From Pyricularia pennisetigena (lineage: Eukaryota > Ascomycota > Sordariomycetes > Magnaporthales > Pyriculariaceae): a stretch of DNA of 64,000 nucleotides. Under the pieces are notes generated by a model, which searched no databases, was not told where the DNA came from, and saw only the letters and a list, made by a program, of their open reading frames with translations. The translations under genes and the position numbers were made by a program. The first letter of the stretch is position 1; the number at the start of each line of letters is the position of its first letter. Below are positions 47,026 to 58,784 of this stretch, piece by piece. The stretch spans positions 2,156,176 to 2,220,175 of the forward strand of contig NC_043742.1 of NCBI RefSeq assembly GCF_004337985.1, written 5' to 3'.

Positions 47026-47690
47026 GTGCGAGAGTCTTGCATTGACGAACCTCGGGGACGCACATAATCTTTTGTTGTATGCATAGTTCTTGTTCGATTT
47101 TGTGTTTCTTGGTTATTATTAGTCATTTAGCTTGGGCGCCGGGACTGGACAGGGCTAGGCGTTTTTGATTTGAGCAATTTACTGACGAGTTAATCCCTCT
47201 TCTCACACTCTCCTGCATCTACTGCTTCCTGTGCACTGGATTTGGTAGGATCCCAGGACTACAACCCTTTGAGAGTTTCAATTACGATTACCGCCCTGCT
47301 GCTTCACTGCTCTGGGAATAGCTGCCTGTTATGCACCTTGATGTCAGGCTGATCGAAGCTGCGACTTGTCGAGTGTCTGGCGTCACAGGCTGGTCTACAA
47401 CTGACAAGCACGTCACTCAAGTGAATCTAAACAGGAAATCAGTGTCACTATTGACAAATCCTCGGTTCGAGTGGAACGATCTGCCAAAAAATTATGTCAT
47501 TTCCTTGGCTTTTGGACAAACCGTCCCCAAAACAAAACATTACAAAGGCTGGTCTTGCAAAGACGGCCAGAAACAAAGAAACGCCTCAAGAACTCCTCGT
47601 TCATCCTTCCCAAGAGCAAATTCCCTCAAACCAAATCAAGACAAAAGACAACCGTCGATACTGCCACACATACTCCCCCGCAACCCTCCC
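47026..47690. other. Convergent spacer
   Basis: About 660 bp between ATG17 and the GH47 gene. Only shadow frames. Confidence 0.6.
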
Positions 47691-49631
47691 TCACTTGGCG
47701 ATCCTTAACGGGTGCGCCTCGGTGTTGAGGACGTAGTCGTCCAGGCTGACGACGTCCGGGTCCGAGTAGAGCAGAAAGAAATACTTGAGCGTCTCGGCGA
47801 GCCAGAAGCTCTCCATCGAGTTGCTCTTCCTGGGGTCCTTGACGGTGCAGTCGACGAGGGCGGCGTGGGCAATGTCGGTCTTGGTCAGGCGCACGACGGT
47901 CTCGAACATGGCCCAGGCGCGGTCCAGCAGCGCGCGGTCGCCCGTGGTGCGGTACAGCACGAAGACGCTCTCGACGGCCTCGGGTCGCAGCATGTACCGC
48001 CTGTCGTCGTAGCGCACGACGCCCGGCACCAGGTGCTGCTCGGCGATCTGCCCGCCGATCCCGCGCACATCGTCGGCGGCGAGCCGGGCGTGCGCGGCCA
48101 CGTCGGCGTGCCACGCGTCTTCGTCCCAGGCGCAGGTCGGGATCTGGCTTGGGTCCGAGGCGCCGACGCGCGGGCAGCGCGTCGTGTGCATCACTTCGGG
48201 CATAATACCGCCCGGCGAGTGTTCGTATGCCCACATGCAGCCCTCGACGAGCTGGCGTGCCGTGTCCATCTCGTCGGGCGTGGAGAAGGCGCGCGCCGCG
48301 AGCGCCACCATGCCTCCCGCGAAGCAGCCCAGGTGCTGCACCCTGGGCTCCGGCTCCTGTCCGAGAAGAGGCTCGTTAGGTTCGACTTGGATGTCGCCGG
48401 GGAGCAGCATCAGGGGTCCCTCGCGGGCGTAGGGGCCCATGACGCGCGGTCGGTAAAAGATGTTTCGCTTCATGGCCCCGAGGGCCTTGGTGTACATGTC
48501 TTGGTACTGGGGGAGCTTTCCGGACAGTAGCATGTATTCCTTGGGAAGATACTCGTAGACGCTGTCGGCCATGCCGCCGATGGAGAAGCCTGTGTGCTCT
48601 TTGAAGTTTGCCTTGCTGGGTCCGATTACAACTGGCCACATTCCGGGCAGTCTTGTGTCGTCTTGCTGCTTTGCTAAAAGGTCCATGATGCGCTGGACAG
48701 CGTCAAAGTATTTGGGGTTTCCGGTGATCTGGCTGAGACGAGTGAACTCGAGCGTAAGTGAGCCAATCTCGGCAACCAAGCCGCCGTCGGGAGCTACCTG
48801 GTTTGGTGGTGGTGGCATAAGTCGCTTTTGCCCTTTCGACGCCACACGCTGCTTTTGGCCATCATCCAGGCCTCCATATGGGGCTTTGACAGCTTCCATG
48901 AGTGCCTTGAGCTTCCAACGGAGTATGGGCATATGATTAGGGGTGTCGAAAGCTACGTAGAGCATATCACCCAGCTCGATCGCCTTGTGAAGCAGCACGG
49001 TTGCATGCTTTCCCCGTCGTCCTCCGCTGATGTCGTAGGCCGCCAGCAAGCCGCCAAGATACCGGATCGTCGTCTCAAAGACGTTGATCTCGTCCAGGGC
49101 GGTTTTGGTGAAGTCGATCTCGATGACTGCTCGAACGGCCTCGTCGAAATCATCGGTGAGTCCCATGATGTAGAGAGAATCGAGCGAGTCAACCAGGGTA
49201 GCAGCCCAGCCACCAAAGACGTCGCGTCCGCCGCCTGTAACCGGCAGGACCTCATCATGGAGCCAAGCGAACTTCTTGTAGCCGGACCAGGCGTGGGTGA
49301 AGTTGCTGCGGACCTGCTCCAAACGGGCCAGGCGAACTTTTTTTTGGTCGGGGGTCTCCTTTTTGAAAACATGCTGGATCTTTGGAATCGCCTTGGCTTT
49401 TGTGGGTGGTGGAATCTTGATCATGAACTGAGGGGAAATTGGATGGTTCAGAGGCACGTCAGCCCAGTGAAAGTGGCCGTCACTCAAATCTGGCGGGGCC
49501 TGCAACAGCGAATATGTCTCAGTAACAAAGGTTGATCGGTTGCGATGGATGAAAATTAGGAAGACGATTCCGATTAATAGAAAGAAGACCGCAGGCCGCC
49601 TCTTGAATATGCTACAGGTGTGGTAGGACAT
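47691..49631 (-). CDS. Class I alpha-1,2-mannosidase (GH47), type II membrane protein
   Basis: Single exon, 646 residues. A short cytosolic N-terminus and a membrane anchor at about residues 13-28 are followed by a stem, then the GH47 catalytic domain beginning at WSGYKKFAWLHDEVLP. Conserved segments include GGRDVFGGWAATLVDSLDSLYIMGL, SIGGMADSVYEYLPKEYML, LRPEAVESVFVLYRTTGD and the terminal YVLNTEAHPLR, where the family's calcium-coordinating Thr-Glu sits. Known reaction: trimming alpha-1,2-linked mannose from N-glycans in the ER or Golgi. The anchor and length fit the membrane-bound class, not the secreted fungal one. Cys residues near CPRVGASDPSQIPTCAW fit the family. Confidence 0.95.
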   Translation of the reverse strand: MSYHTCSIFKRRPAVFFLLIGIVFLIFIHRNRSTFVTETYSLLQAPPDLSDGHFHWADVPLNHPISPQFMIKIPPPTKAKAIPKIQHVFKKETPDQKKVRLARLEQVRSNFTHAWSGYKKFAWLHDEVLPVTGGGRDVFGGWAATLVDSLDSLYIMGLTDDFDEAVRAVIEIDFTKTALDEINVFETTIRYLGGLLAAYDISGGRRGKHATVLLHKAIELGDMLYVAFDTPNHMPILRWKLKALMEAVKAPYGGLDDGQKQRVASKGQKRLMPPPPNQVAPDGGLVAEIGSLTLEFTRLSQITGNPKYFDAVQRIMDLLAKQQDDTRLPGMWPVVIGPSKANFKEHTGFSIGGMADSVYEYLPKEYMLLSGKLPQYQDMYTKALGAMKRNIFYRPRVMGPYAREGPLMLLPGDIQVEPNEPLLGQEPEPRVQHLGCFAGGMVALAARAFSTPDEMDTARQLVEGCMWAYEHSPGGIMPEVMHTTRCPRVGASDPSQIPTCAWDEDAWHADVAAHARLAADDVRGIGGQIAEQHLVPGVVRYDDRRYMLRPEAVESVFVLYRTTGDRALLDRAWAMFETVVRLTKTDIAHAALVDCTVKDPRKSNSMESFWLAETLKYFFLLYSDPDVVSLDDYVLNTEAHPLRIAK

Positions 49632-50223
49632 CTTGAACGCCGCCGCACATGGGTCTATTCAGCAGCCTGTCTGATCGGTGGTGCGGTGTACAAAGGTGCC
49701 TGACTGCGCCGAAAATGGACATGTATTGAAACGAAAGTGATTATTATGATGGTGACGGCTTAGTCCAGAGCGTAGTTTGGAGCCAGGAAAGTGAGTGTGC
49801 TGGAATGCATGGAAGAATGCGATCGAGTTCACATGTATCGAAATGTTCCCTAGCAAGAGCAGCTTTACCTGCTGTCGAGTTGCAGTGACCTGAACCGTCG
49901 GTACTGTACGCGCCAAAGACATCACATCATAGCCAATTGGTACCGTTTCTGTGTCACACGATTAGTAGATTTGCTCTAACCAAGCCCTAATTAGTCCCAG
50001 CGTCGACCCGAGATGTTGCGGCCGTTAACGAGCCAAGTTGGATACCTTTCGCTTCTGCAGTGACTACGCACCTGAAAATGCCGATTCAAGTCGTATGTGT
50101 ATGACTTCATGGAAAGCCATACGCTTCCCCACCGTACTTGTGTGTTCTGTGCACACTGTCACGTTAGCAAAGCCCAAAGAGGGAAGAAGTTATCAGAGCA
50201 ACGAGTTTCAAGTACACAATCTC
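49632..50223. other. Intergenic region upstream of the GH47 gene
   Basis: About 590 bp holding the promoter of the mannosidase on the minus strand and the approach to the broken Kre9-like gene on the plus strand. Confidence 0.5.
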
Positions 50224-50768
50224 AAGAGATGGCTCTCATCAGTGATACTGACCTACTACCTCTTTACTCTCCAATACGCCTCGGTTGCTGCCCAGCGCAC
50301 AACCTAACATGTTGTATGGAATATGCCCAACGGAAGGGCCACGAACTTCTCTCATACATTTTCAACAGGGCAGACCATTACAATCTCCTGGAACCCATAC
50401 AACGGCACCATGGTTGACTTGTGGCTGGCCCCATTCGATCCGGATATCAGTGTTGAATTTTCATTGCTCACCAAGCGTAAGTCTCTCTCTCTCTCTCGCA
50501 TCCCCGACCTGGTCGAGGCTTACAAGCTCCCGACCATCTGTGGACAATCGAAGGGATTCCCCTGGAAGTGCTTCGCCGCACGCCCAAGCTCGTCTTACGA
50601 TTCACGCCCGAACAAAAGGGCGGCAACCCCCAATTCAATAGGAACGATACAGAGCTCAGCAGCAAAGGCTTTCTTATTGTGCAAGGAGCCGAGGAAGACG
50701 ACAAGCTCCACACTACAATTCCAAGCCTGGGAGGGGGTCAGACACGCACGGACGAGTCGAGTTATACG
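50224..50768 (+). pseudogene. Broken Kre9/KNH-like secreted-protein gene, cut by a retrotransposon
   Basis: From 50227 an open stretch encodes a signal-peptide-like run (RWLSSVILTYYLF then ASVAAQ), with no ATG in the expected place. A TAA at 50305-50307 interrupts the same frame, one C-to-T change away from CAA. The frame resumes with HTFSTGQTITISWNPY and GTMVDLWLAPFDP, which resembles the N-terminal part of the Kre9/KNH (Ser-Thr-rich GPI-protein) beta-sandwich. After a GTAAGT donor at about 50480, a later frame continues with a LWTI segment, LVLRFTPEQKGG and ELSSKGFLIVQ, matching the end of that domain. The frame is then cut by the LTR at 50769. The family gives cell-wall or surface proteins of unclear function. 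The exact acceptor is uncertain. Confidence 0.55.
50764..50768. repeat. Target site duplication, left copy (ATACG)
   Basis: ATACG directly precedes the 5' LTR and is repeated directly after the 3' LTR. Confidence 0.9.
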
Positions 50769-50934
50769 TGTTGCAGTAGATAGATCCTGGCATCACGTGA
50801 CCAGATTAGCTTAGTCAGCGCTGTGCACACCATAAAAGCGCTGCCACGCTCGTTAGCCTAAATAGCGCACCCTACCTGAATACATGGCTCTCCTACCACT
50901 TATACAGGCTGCACGTGTACGTTCGTATGCGTCA
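50769..50934 (+). repeat. 5' LTR (166 bp)
   Basis: Starts TGTTGCAG and ends GCGTCA. Aligned by eye to the 3' LTR it differs at nine positions, all transitions, with no indel. A CATAAAAGC word may be the promoter TATA element. Confidence 0.95.
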
Positions 50935-51059
50935 ATTATAAACCCGGTACAGCTGTAAACTATAAAATCTCTACTTTACGCAAATTGCAATTATATATTA
51001 ATACGAATAACGTCTATTTTACCTATTTTTTTTTTCCTTACCGCACACCATATCTACAA

Positions 51060-52250
51060 CCGAAAAACTCCAAAAATCGCCAATAACGTTTAATTTACGC
51101 GCCCAATAGCTTAAATAGTTTAAAACGTACCGTTAAAACGCCGAAATATTACGCATTTGGAAATTGGTTAATTTAAACCAATAAACCGACGAAAAGCTCC
51201 CAATATTTAAAAAATTTACCGAAAACGTTACAAAATCGTTTAAACGCTCCCGATTCGACGATTATTATGCAAATTTACGAATTTGGGACCTAAACCCTCC
51301 TAAAACCAAACGTAAAATAAACCAAATCGTTAAATTGTTTGCAAATACAAATAAACCTGTTTTTAAAAATTTAAAAGAATTTGTTATATTTAATAACCCT
51401 ACGTTTTTCGAAATAAAACGCGCGGTAAATAAAACACGCGAAACGCAGGAATTATAAAAAAATTATACAAATAAATAATTCCGACAAATTAATATTTTTT
51501 TGCAATAGGTTACAAAAAATATAAACCCAACGTATTTTAGTACGGCGTTTTTTACCGTTTAACGCAACGGTTAAAACACGTTTAAAAGGATAATTAAAAC
51601 GTTTTAGGAAAAATTCGCACCTTTTTTAACGCACGCTAAAAAACAAATTATTAAAAATTATAAAACAATTTTAACTTTAATTCGTATAATAAATAATAAA
51701 GCGAATTGGTTTAAAATTTACGATTTAATTTACGAAAAAACCCGGAATTATAAAATAACCGATTTTAAAAAAGATTTAACGATTAAAAATTTTATCGAAA
51801 CAGGAAAACGTTTCCAACCTTTTTAGGTTATAAACGTTCGGAACGAATTAAATAAACCGGATTATATAATTATTTTTAAATATATTTTTAAATGGTTTAG
51901 GAGCGCGTTTTACGACGATATTACCGACCTTTTAATAAAAAATAACCGTTATTTCGCTAAATTTTATACGATATTTGGCGGATCCATTAAGGAGCAAAAC
52001 AAAAATTTAAACCACGTTTTTAATAAGGGTAAAAATAAAGGAAATATACGGAATAAATATCCCTATAATTATAATTATTTTTAATTATTAAATTTATACG
52101 AAAAATTGGTATACGCGGTAATAGGAAAAAACCCTAAAATCCGTATACGTGGCCCCTATTTAACCGAAAATTGCAAAAAAATTTGCGCCGAATTTAAAAA
52201 GGACCGTTGGTCCTTTATCCGCGAATTATTAATTTAAAAAAATGTAATTA
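51060..52250 (+). pseudogene. Degraded Gag of the Copia element
   Basis: One frame runs through the region with TAA/TAG interruptions. Near 52140-52200 an ENCKKIC motif followed by basic residues looks like a damaged zinc knuckle. Upstream is a Copia-like capsid composition (IWDLNPPKTK, EIKRAVNKTRETQ). Confidence 0.6.
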
Positions 52251-52379
52251 CCGAATTAAAATTTACCACGAACGGAGGGACGATAAAAGCACCGCAATTT
52301 AAAAAATAGGGGGGGCCGCCCATTATTTCGGCGGCCTATTTAACCATTTTTACCGAACCCGACGATTTTACAAGCTTTT

Positions 52380-52720
52380 AAATACGTTACGATAAAAAAA
52401 CCAACGCATTTACGTTTATAAATACCTCCCATAATTTATATTATAATAATATTTTATTCGATAATTGCTATTTTATGTATTTAATAAATGTTAAAAAACG
52501 CCTGGACCCGGGTTTTATCCGTAAATTTATAAATACGGATTTGCAATTCGTTATATGCGGTATTTAACAATTTAAAATTACCGCGTTTGGTACGCGTACT
52601 ATATAAAACGTGTTAAACGGAGGACGAACGTTAAAATTCGTTAACGTAGCGTATATACCCAATTTTTACGTTAATATTGTATTAAAAACGCGTTTAAGGG
52701 ATAAAAACGTATAGTATAAC
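52380..52720 (+). pseudogene. Degraded aspartic protease of the Copia element
   Basis: At about 52455-52475 the frame gives ILFDNCYFMYL, where a Copia protease has its Asp-Ser/Thr-Gly active-site run; the Gly/Ser part is lost. A later VNVAYIPNFYVNIV segment fits the flap side. Confidence 0.5.
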
Positions 52721-52959
52721 GGCTGGGATTACATTTTGCGTTTGGGGAATATAAAAGATAATTTAATATTATACGGTTTACAACGACGTAATAACGTAAT
52801 TTTTTTATAATATAAACCTATTTATTACCTGCGCGTTACCCCTACCGTATAAATATTTTTTGCAAATATTATTTCCTCAACGGCCATAAAAAATTGGATA
52901 AAATTTATTAGGATTCCATAAAAAAACTCCACGGGAATATACGACGAAAAAAAAAATAA

Positions 52960-53920
52960 TTCGTTAATTTGGTATTGGAAAGCCGGCCACCTGGGTCCGG
53001 AAACGTTTAAGGCGTTGGTCCACCGGGTTAAAAATGTAAAAATTAAAAAATTAAAAATATTGGAATGCGAGGCGTACGTTTAAATATATAATAAAATAAT
53101 GGTATCGAAACGCCCAAAAAGCGAATTATATAAATCCTATTATATAATACACTTAAATCTTTTCCATTTTAAAAAATTAGGCACTGGTATACGGTATTTG
53201 CTATTATTAAAAAACGAATATTCGGGGCGTTTAACGATTATTCCGTTTACCGGAAAAACGAAAACAAAATTCGTGTTAACAATATTCGGTTTCGAACAGT
53301 GGGTAACGCGCTAATACGGCCTACAAATTGCGAAGTTTTTCCACGATAACGAATTTATTTTAATAGCGTATACGGGATATATTTTTTACTAAAAATATTG
53401 CAAAAAATTTGGGATCGAAATAAAAACGCTTTCCTTTAATATATATAAACCGAACGGCCAAATAAAACGCTCGGGATAGGAGGTAATTGTGCGCGCGTTT
53501 AAAATACGTTTGGCAACCAATTTACCTACCTTTATTTGGTTAAAAATAATTATAACCGCAAATTATTTTATTAATATAAATCTATTAATAAACCGGAAAA
53601 GTTTTAGTTTAAACGAAATCCTACTGGTATAATTTAAGGGGTTTTTTAAATAATATACATTTATATTATTTATTATATTGAACAAAAACCTGCGCCCAAA
53701 TTGGTTTAATATGTACGTATACGGGTGTAAAACCTACGTATTAAACCCTGTAAAAGCAAAATTAAAAAATAAGGTAATATTTAAAACGAACCTTAAAACG
53801 CACGTAGGATATTTGGTTGGATATAAATTTTTTAAAATATACTATATTTGGGTATTTTTTTTCGATAAAATTATTATTTTACGCAACGTCCGATTCGACG
53901 AAATACGTTTTCATTAAGGA
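52960..53920 (+). pseudogene. Degraded integrase of the Copia element
   Basis: A pre-integrase zinc-binding part (WYWKAGHLGPETFKALV ... ECEAYV) precedes the integrase core (HLNLFHFKKLGTGIRYLLLL, then KFFHDNEF) and the C-terminal piece with VYGCKTYV, HVGYLVGY and NVRFDE. Stops interrupt it at several sites. Confidence 0.85.
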
Positions 53921-55079
53921 TTAAAAAAGGAAAGGATAAAAACCGGTAAATTTAATAACGAATACAAATTTTTAATAAACCGGATCCACGAATTAATATT
54001 GGAATTTTTGGGGGACGGAATAATCGAACAATTGGGTTTATTACGAAATAAATTATTGCTCGCACCTAATCCAGGCGTTCCTATTTTTAATTAAAGGTTA
54101 AATAACGTATTAATATTATAAAAACGGAACGCGGAAACACCTACGGAATACCGCAATATATATTTCCGCGAACAAATCGCAAAAAACGACACCTTTAAAA
54201 ATTTGGGCGGACTAATCCCAAATAAAACGGTTAATTAACCGGAACCGCCTGGGATATAAATAATTAATAAACCAATAAAATATACGTTGGTAATATTAAC
54301 GTATTTAAAAATTTTGGAAAATAATGTAATAACGCCCAAAATAGGAAAAAATTACGTATTCGGTATACGTATACCAAATAATAACGGATTTCCACCGCGT
54401 ACGCCCACGGACCCTGTAAAGGAACCGGGTGCGCCGAAACTGGTAAAAAACACCCGAACGGTGGGATTAATCGTTATTAATAACGAATCGGCGCGGAAAT
54501 ATTTTACGTTTAACCGTTTTTTCGTCGGGGGTAATATACCGGAACCGCAATCCGAACCACCGAACCCGACGAATATTACCGTTATATCCGTACGACCCCC
54601 AAATATTACGCCCGCGCCGGCACCCTAAATTAACGTTTAAACGCGTATAATAAAATTTAAACGTTTTTCGAAAACGCCCCGACCCATTATAAGGGTTTTG
54701 GAGGTAAATACGAAAAAATAACGCCAACGCGGTAAAGGAAATATAACCCGTGGAAAACGCGGGGGTAATAGCAATAATACGAGCTTTGTAAACGCGATTA
54801 TCCCAAAGGGAAAAAACGTAATATACGGAAATAATAATATCTATTTAAAACAAATATATACCGAAAACCGGATATTTGTTCCAGGTTTTTAATTATAATT
54901 AACGTTTTTATTAACGTTCCTGCTTAATTAATAAAATACGTTGGAAAACGGTAATTATAATTACAAAATATTGCACGAAATTATCGCGGCGGTAATATAA
55001 TAAAAAAAACCGGATAAAAAGGTTAAACCGTATAAAAACGACCTTGTATTTGCGCCTAAGGCCTGGAAAAAGCTTATAA

Positions 55080-55960
55080 CGCACCCGGATAAAAAACAGT
55101 TTTTTAAAATAGCGAAAACGGAGTGGATAAATTTCGAAAAAAAAAAACATGGGAAATAACCCCTCGGTCGAACTGTATTATAAAACCCGTACCGTTTATA
55201 TGGGTATTTACGTATAAATTCGATAAAAACGGTTATTTCGAGCGTTATAAAATACGGTTCGTGGTAAAGGGTAATTAATAAACGCCTAATACGTTTAAAA
55301 ATATTTACGCGGCGATATTGGCAATACGTAATTTCAAGTTAATATTAACTTTAATGGCGTATTTTTACCTCGAGGCGATCCAAATCGATATAAATAACGT
55401 TTTCCTCAACGCAACGTTTAATATAAATAAACCAGTATTTTGCACCGCATTAAAAGGGTTTAGGAAAAAAAATATTGTGTTTAAATTACGAAAAACGTTT
55501 TACGGTATAAAGGAATTATCTAAATTTTGGTACGAAAAACTTTTAAAAACGTTATAAAATTTGGGATTTAAACCAGTTGGTAATAAACCATATATATGCG
55601 TATTTATATAAAATAGGGTTATCGTGATTTTTTTCGTAAACGATATAATCGTATTATATACCGTAAAACACGCCAAAAACGGTAAAGCGGTTATCGACGG
55701 CCTAAAAGCTAAATACAAATTACGGGAGGGGTAACTTTCCTGGTTTTTTGGGATGCGCGTACTGCGAAATAAAAAACGACGTATAGCGATTTTATTGCAC
55801 GATTCGTATATCGAAAAAATCGCCATACGTTTTAAATTTACAAATAATTTAAAATACCCGCCAACGCTATTACCAAAAAATCCTATAATAAAATACGAGG
55901 GGACCGCAATTCCAAACGAGGTTAAAACCTACCAGGAAATGGTAAGGTTTATTTTATATA
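55080..55960 (+). pseudogene. Degraded reverse transcriptase of the Copia element
   Basis: Seen: AIQIDINNVFLNATF, the FYGIKELSKFWYEK block, then the catalytic box, which reads FVND at 55633-55644 instead of the usual (Y/F)VDD, explained by one G-to-A change. It lies in another frame than integrase. Confidence 0.85.
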
Positions 55961-55999
55961 CCGTAATTATATTTAAACCGGACGTTGCGCACGCAGTAT

Positions 56000-56451
56000 T
56001 AATATTAATTAAATTTTTTACCAATTTTAATTTTTTTTACAAACGCTTAACCAAAAAAGTATTATTTTATTTATACAGTACGAGGTTTTTAGGAATTAAA
56101 TACGGAGCGAGCGACCAAAATCAGTATTTTATATTCGCAAATAACGCATTTTTCGGCGACGATTTAAATACGAAGAGGTTTTTAAAAAAATATATAATAA
56201 TATTATTCGGAAAAATTATTAACTGGAGGGCGGTAAAACAGACCACGGTAACGACGTTTACAATAAAAACAGAATTACACGCATTATCGAAGGCGGCCAA
56301 AAAAACTATAACTTTAAAACGGATTTTTAAAAAAATACAACTAAATTTCGGCGAATTTTGGAATTTATATTACGATAATAAACAAACGATTCGCTTAATC
56401 GTTAATAAAAACTTTCGCATTAATATTAACCTACGCCATATAAATATATAA
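56000..56451 (+). pseudogene. Degraded RNase H of the Copia element
   Basis: Open for 233 codons from 55753. The typical Copia end order is visible: FANNAFFGDDLNTKRF, INWRAVKQTTV, KTELHALSKAAKK, YYDNKQTIRLI and a terminal LRHINI. The first catalytic Asp is replaced by Asn, as G-to-A mutation would do. Confidence 0.85.
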
Positions 56452-58613
56452 AATATATAATTTAAATAGGAATACGTTAAAAAAAATTTCCACGTTATTT
56501 ACCTGGAAATAGAATTTATACCTGCAAACGGATTTATTAAATCGCTATCGATCCCTAAATTCGAATATTTTAAAGCATTTTTAAATTTTTATAACGCTTA
56601 ATAAAATTTAAAAGGGAATTCGGAAATACGGTAAGGAATACAATATTAAACAACGCGTGTTAAACCTATTAAAAAAAAAAAAAACAACGATAAAAAGCAA
56701 CGAATATATAAAATAACGAATATTTAAAACCGAAACCCACCCACAAAAAAACCTAATAACCGGCGCCAACGCCGCCAAAAAACAATACAAAATAAATACC
56801 CGTAATAAATTAACCATTAAAAATCGCACCCACCACCGCCGGTATACCACCCATAATAACTAACCCTAATCCCATTTAAATATTACGAAATAACGCCTTT
56901 TTTGCGTTTTACGGCGCAAAAGAAATATTAAAAACCCTTTTCACGGGTTTTGGCGCAGGAATATTCCTCGTTTGGAAAATTACCAATTTTTTCGTTTAAA
57001 ATTCGGTCCAATCCCGGAAATAATACGTAACCACGTTCCGAAAAAATTGGATTTTTTTAACGGGGGTACGCGGTAATATAAAAAACGCCTGGCCCAAATC
57101 GCGCGCGGCGCGTTTAAAAAATCCCCCAATTGGGAAAAAAAGGCAGGTATACCTATTTCGGCAATTCCAATAACGCGGTAAACGCGTTCCCCGAACACGG
57201 GAACGTACGCCGGGTTAATTAACGTATAAACCGATCGCAATTCCGGACAAATACGTTTTCGTATACCCGAAATATGGCACCGGGCGATTTATAAAATCGT
57301 TTAGGCGAATATAACGGGGACGAAAACGACGCGATTACGGCACGTACGTTAATTTGCGATATTTACAAATAAACGCTTTAAAATAAAGGAAATATTTACG
57401 GAACGGACGGGGCGGTCGTCGTTATCCTCCTCCTCCTCCTCCTCCTGCTTATACCCCTCGGCTTTTATATATATAATTAACATTATTTTACGTTTTTAAA
57501 CACGGTTTAGGAATAATTTACGGGGTTTTTAACGCCGCGCGCATTTTTAATACACCCGGAGGCGGCCTTAAAAGCGGCGGCCTAAATAAACGCGGGGGCG
57601 GGTTCGGTAACGGCAGGGGCAGCGGCGGGGGCGGGCGCAGGGTCGGTAAAACCCCCAACCATTGGTATTTCGGTAATAATTTCCTCGGTTTACGTTTTGG
57701 AAATTACCGTTTCGGCGGGGATAGCGGCGGGGGCCGTATCGGTAACCGTAAAAACAAAAACGGCGCCGGTAACGACGGCAAAAAAAACTTATATTTTACC
57801 GTTAATTTAATATTACAAAACCGGTTATAATATAAATTATACCCGTTGGTTTTTAACCTCCCGCTGGGAAAATTGAAAAACGCGTTGCAATTACAACGTT
57901 TCGGCGGTATTAGTTCGTTTATATATATATAAAAAGCGCGTTAATTAAATCGCACGTTCGGAAATTCGCTAAAACGCAGGTAAAAATTTACAATTATACG
58001 CGCCTTTCGGCGCGACCAAATCGATTCCCATTAATAAAAGTAAAAAAAATATTATATTATACCCGTTAACCAGCGCCCAACCGGTATTTAACGCACAACG
58101 CGGTTTCCGCGCAATTTAACCCGCTAAAATAAACGGAAAAGGACCTATTTTTGTTATTATTGCTATTATTGCTAATATTAATATCGACGTTAGCAGGCGC
58201 GCAAATCGTTAAACGCAAATTACAGGGCGCAAACGATTATTTACGAACTGGGTATTTGGGTATAAAATAAAATTTAAAATCAAAATTCGGATTTAAAAAA
58301 GTGAACGAAATATATATTCGCCGTACGTTTACTAATTTTATTACAAATTATTGTCGCTATTAATATAATAAAGGGTATAATATTACGGATTCGTCGCTAT
58401 TAAAAAAGGTTTACCGCCTGCGTTAAATACAATAAAAAACGCTAAAAGCTGGTAAAACCCGTTTGCGGCGCGCGTTGCACCGCTACCGCTTATTAGCATT
58501 ATAAATTTCCTTTGTTTACGTAAATAAATATATATAAATATTGGCCGTAAGGGCTGTATATAGTTATATAAACAGTTAATTCTGCTTATTTACGCAAAGT
58601 TAACTGGGGGGTG
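56452..58613. other. Extra internal region of the Copia element
   Basis: About 2.16 kb between RNase H and the 3' LTR, longer than a usual Copia leader or tail. It has no gag-pol homology that I can see. On the minus strand all three frames have few stops, and nearly all are TAA: frame pieces 57288-56980 and 56850-56608 are open. A (CTC)n run lies at 57427-57447. It may have held an antisense ORF, but I cannot choose a frame. Confidence 0.45.
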
Positions 58614-58779
58614 TGTTGCAGTAAATAGATCCTGGTATTACGTGACCAGATTAGCTTAGTTAGCGCTGTGCACACCATAAAAGCGCTGCCACGCTCGTTA
58701 GCCTAGATAGCGCACCTTACCTGAATACATGGCTCTCCTACCACTCATGCAGGCTGCACGTGTACGTTCGTGTGCGTCA
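58614..58779 (+). repeat. 3' LTR (166 bp)
   Basis: Same length as the 5' LTR, same TG...CA ends. Flanked on the right by the ATACG duplication. Confidence 0.95.
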
Positions 58780-58784
58780 ATACG
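58780..58784. repeat. Target site duplication, right copy (ATACG)
   Basis: Matches 50764-50768. Beyond it the disrupted host frame is open for a further 34 codons. Confidence 0.9.

Larger units (their letters stand above)
50769..58779 (+). mobile_element. Complete Ty1/Copia LTR retrotransposon, RIP-degraded
   Basis: The element of about 8.0 kb has 166-bp LTRs beginning TG and ending CA, a flanking 5-bp duplication (ATACG), and a purine-rich tract (TGGGGGG) just before the 3' LTR. Internal order is Gag, protease, integrase, reverse transcriptase, RNase H, which defines the Copia superfamily. The interior is very A+T-rich with TpA abundant and CpA/TpG scarce, while CpG is kept, as RIP produces. 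TAA and TAG stops break every coding segment, and integrase and reverse transcriptase lie in different frames. It cannot move on its own. Confidence 0.95.

Noticed and set aside
47626..48530. 202- and 272-codon frames over the GH47 gene
   Set aside because: Basic, repetitive shadow translations; the 646-codon frame has GH47 features.
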